Assembly: GCA_002878375.1 (NCBI GenBank)
Contig: NIRF01000004.1
Coordinates: 62,001-126,000 of the forward strand
Direction: 5' to 3'
DNA from: Dictyoglomus sp. NZ13-RE01
Lineage (GTDB): Bacteria; Dictyoglomota; Dictyoglomia; Dictyoglomales; Dictyoglomaceae
DNA length: 64,000 nt
Shown here: piece by piece, positions 62,850-64,000 of the stretch
Layout of the letters: each line of letters begins with the position of its first letter
Position numbering within the stretch: the first letter of the stretch is position 1
Notes under the pieces: model-generated
Database searches by the model: none
Told to the model about the DNA's origin: nothing
The model's input: only the letters and a program-made list of their open reading frames with translations
Made by a program: the position numbers and the translations under genes

Positions 62850-63830
62850 TCAAATATTTAAAGAGCTATTAAAATCGTAATCTTGTAATTTATTCCACTT
62901 TTCCCATGTAATAATTTTCCCATCCATTTCCCACGCTAAAATTCCAGCCCCCAAAACAGGAGGAGCCTTTAAAACAGATACAATAGACTTTGGTGAAAAA
63001 ATGTGAACTTTAGCAGATATGTACTCTTTCAACCAATCTGCTCCTTTGAATAAACTACCCCCAAGAACTATAGGCGTCTCCTCCTTAAACAATTCCAGCT
63101 TACTCATTAAAGCATATATAGCTCTAACAGTCTCATCTACAATCTTTTCTCCAATCCCTATAGCAACTTTATCTCCATTCTCTATAGCCTTAAAGAGATA
63201 TGGAGCAAACTCTAAGGCTTTTCTCCATTCTTCATGATGGTAGTAGAGTCTTTTAGCAAGCTCATCAAAATTCTTAGCACCAAAAAATTCTAAAGCCATA
63301 TCTTCAAGGATAGTTTTATCTCCTCTTCCATCATATGATCTGAAAGCACAGTGTAACATCTCTTGAACAACACTGGATGCTCCTCCCCAATCCCCAAAAG
63401 CATAACCTTCCCCATAAAATCTAAAGCTTCTTCCATCCCTTCTTCTTCCATAACCGTTAGTACCAGAACCCATTATTATAATAATTCCCCAAAAGTCCTT
63501 ACTTCCTGCTCTAAGAGCAATAGTTGCATCATTTTCTATACAGAATTCCTTAGCAATATTTAAAGATTTTATCTCTTTTTCAAGCATTTCAAAATCTTCA
63601 GGAAAATCCGCTCCTGCAAGTCCAAAACATGCCTTTTCAAAGCTTGTAATTCTTAAATCTCCTTTAGCACGTTCAATTGCTAAGAGCCAATTTTTCTTTG
63701 CCCCCTCCACACCAACAACCTCATAGTTTCCAGCTCCTGCCCTTCCAAGCCCAATAATATTTCCATCTTCATCTAAAATGATAGCATCAGTCTTGCTTCC
63801 ACCCGCATCCACTCCCAGATAATACTTCAT
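62850..63830 (-). CDS. BadF/BadG-family sugar kinase (N-acetylglucosamine kinase-like)
   Basis: The 326-aa ASKHA-fold kinase has the phosphate-1 loop YLGVDAGGSKTDAII, LAGADFPED, the acidic base in IENDATIALRAG, IIMGSGTNGYGRR and a C-terminal ETPIVLGGSLFKG. It probably phosphorylates an amino sugar such as N-acetylglucosamine or a related hexose. GAGGTGG precedes the ATG. It lies 12 bases after the GH4 gene, so the two likely act on one disaccharide or amino-sugar route. Confidence 0.88.
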   Translation of the reverse strand: MKYYLGVDAGGSKTDAIILDEDGNIIGLGRAGAGNYEVVGVEGAKKNWLLAIERAKGDLRITSFEKACFGLAGADFPEDFEMLEKEIKSLNIAKEFCIENDATIALRAGSKDFWGIIIIMGSGTNGYGRRRDGRSFRFYGEGYAFGDWGGASSVVQEMLHCAFRSYDGRGDKTILEDMALEFFGAKNFDELAKRLYYHHEEWRKALEFAPYLFKAIENGDKVAIGIGEKIVDETVRAIYALMSKLELFKEETPIVLGGSLFKGADWLKEYISAKVHIFSPKSIVSVLKAPPVLGAGILAWEMDGKIITWEKWNKLQDYDFNSSLNI

Positions 63831-63842
63831 TTTTCCACCTCA

Positions 63843-64000
63843 CTAAGATAACTTGGGAAAATAATCTTTATTTTCTTCTATCAATCTTTTTAAAACCTTC
63901 TCTGCTAAAGAAAGAGAGGAGATTAATGGATGTTGAGCAAGAGCCCATAACGCCTTTTTAAAAGAGCCTTCAACAGCGGATTCAATAGTTAATTCTTCGT
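63843..64000 (-). CDS. C-terminal end of a GH4 glycosidase (partial)
   Basis: The last 51 residues (EELTIESAVEGSFKKALWALA, then QHPLISSLSLAEKVL, then EENKDYFPKLS) match the C-terminus of GH4 6-phospho-glycosidases, which end in ...A..ALxxHPL...A..LL...EYLP. The rest is outside the window. It is upstream of and probably cotranscribed with the BadF-type kinase. Confidence 0.7.
   Translation of the reverse strand, partial: EELTIESAVEGSFKKALWALAQHPLISSLSLAEKVLKRLIEENKDYFPKLS

Noticed and set aside
1-64000. CRISPR arrays, insertion sequences, prophage genes, rRNA
   Set aside because: No spaced repeats, transposase or integrase motifs, or rRNA sequence seen on either strand.

Overview
The window is AT-rich, gene-dense bacterial chromosome with almost no long gaps. 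The protein set points to a thermophilic, fermentative, sugar-using anaerobe with an outer membrane: sugar ABC importers, GH4 and GH53 glycosidases, several beta-barrel or PorV-like outer-membrane proteins, an archaeal-type NrpR regulator and a DRG-like GTPase. From memory of such gene sets the best match is Dictyoglomus. That is inference, since no database search was possible. No insertion sequence, prophage, integrase, CRISPR array or rRNA is visible.

Layout. 1-2570: the 3' part of a membrane transglutaminase, then two cysteine-rich proteins behind a GT4 glycosyltransferase. 3.8-7.6 kb: endonuclease III and a fusion of a STAND-like ATPase, helical repeats and GGDEF. 7.6-13.4 kb: PfkB sugar kinase, threonine aldolase, a TPR protein, ftsH, tilS and a tRNA(CAT) whose CCA end overlaps the tilS start codon. 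13.5-20 kb: a CUT1 sugar importer with ribulokinase, divergent from a LacI regulator. 20-25 kb: an RRM protein, an MFS transporter with a TIM-barrel isomerase, and an operon of two small unknown proteins with a DppA-like D-aminopeptidase and NrpR. 25-33.5 kb: pheA, then argG-carA-carB-argH-bioY, joining arginine and pyrimidine synthesis. 33.6-39.2 kb: an acidic-sugar and galactan cluster (IolB-like isomerase, GH4, KDPG aldolase, GH53 galactanase, membrane polyferredoxin). 39.3-44.3 kb: a heterodimeric ABC exporter with a secreted propeller-like protein. 44.3-53.2 kb: three outer-membrane proteins, PduL, an M6 metalloprotease, a lipase and aldolase. 53.2-57.2 kb: a serine-synthesis operon (gamma-carbonic-anhydrase-like protein, class V aminotransferase, serA, corrinoid adenosyltransferase). 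57.2-64 kb: fabI, a FIST-GGDEF protein, a DRG-like GTPase, sfsA, an esterase, a BadF-type kinase and the end of a GH4 enzyme.

Regulation. Most genes have a clear Shine-Dalgarno (SD) sequence, and TTG starts are common. Four genes instead have a -10 box 6 to 11 bases before the ATG and no SD, which suggests leaderless mRNAs. TGTGAT-N4-ATCACA palindromes sit at about -41.5 of the predicted promoters of two outer-membrane protein genes, which suggests a CRP-type regulon. The serine operon leader holds a five-codon ORF running into a terminator-like hairpin. Many operons end in perfect G-run/C-run hairpins, several of them bidirectional between convergent genes.

The most unusual items are the STAND-TPR-GGDEF fusion, the tRNA/tilS overlap, the serine-operon leader, the CxxC/CxxH repeat proteins, the small-protein/DppA/NrpR operon and the IolB homologue inside a uronate cluster.
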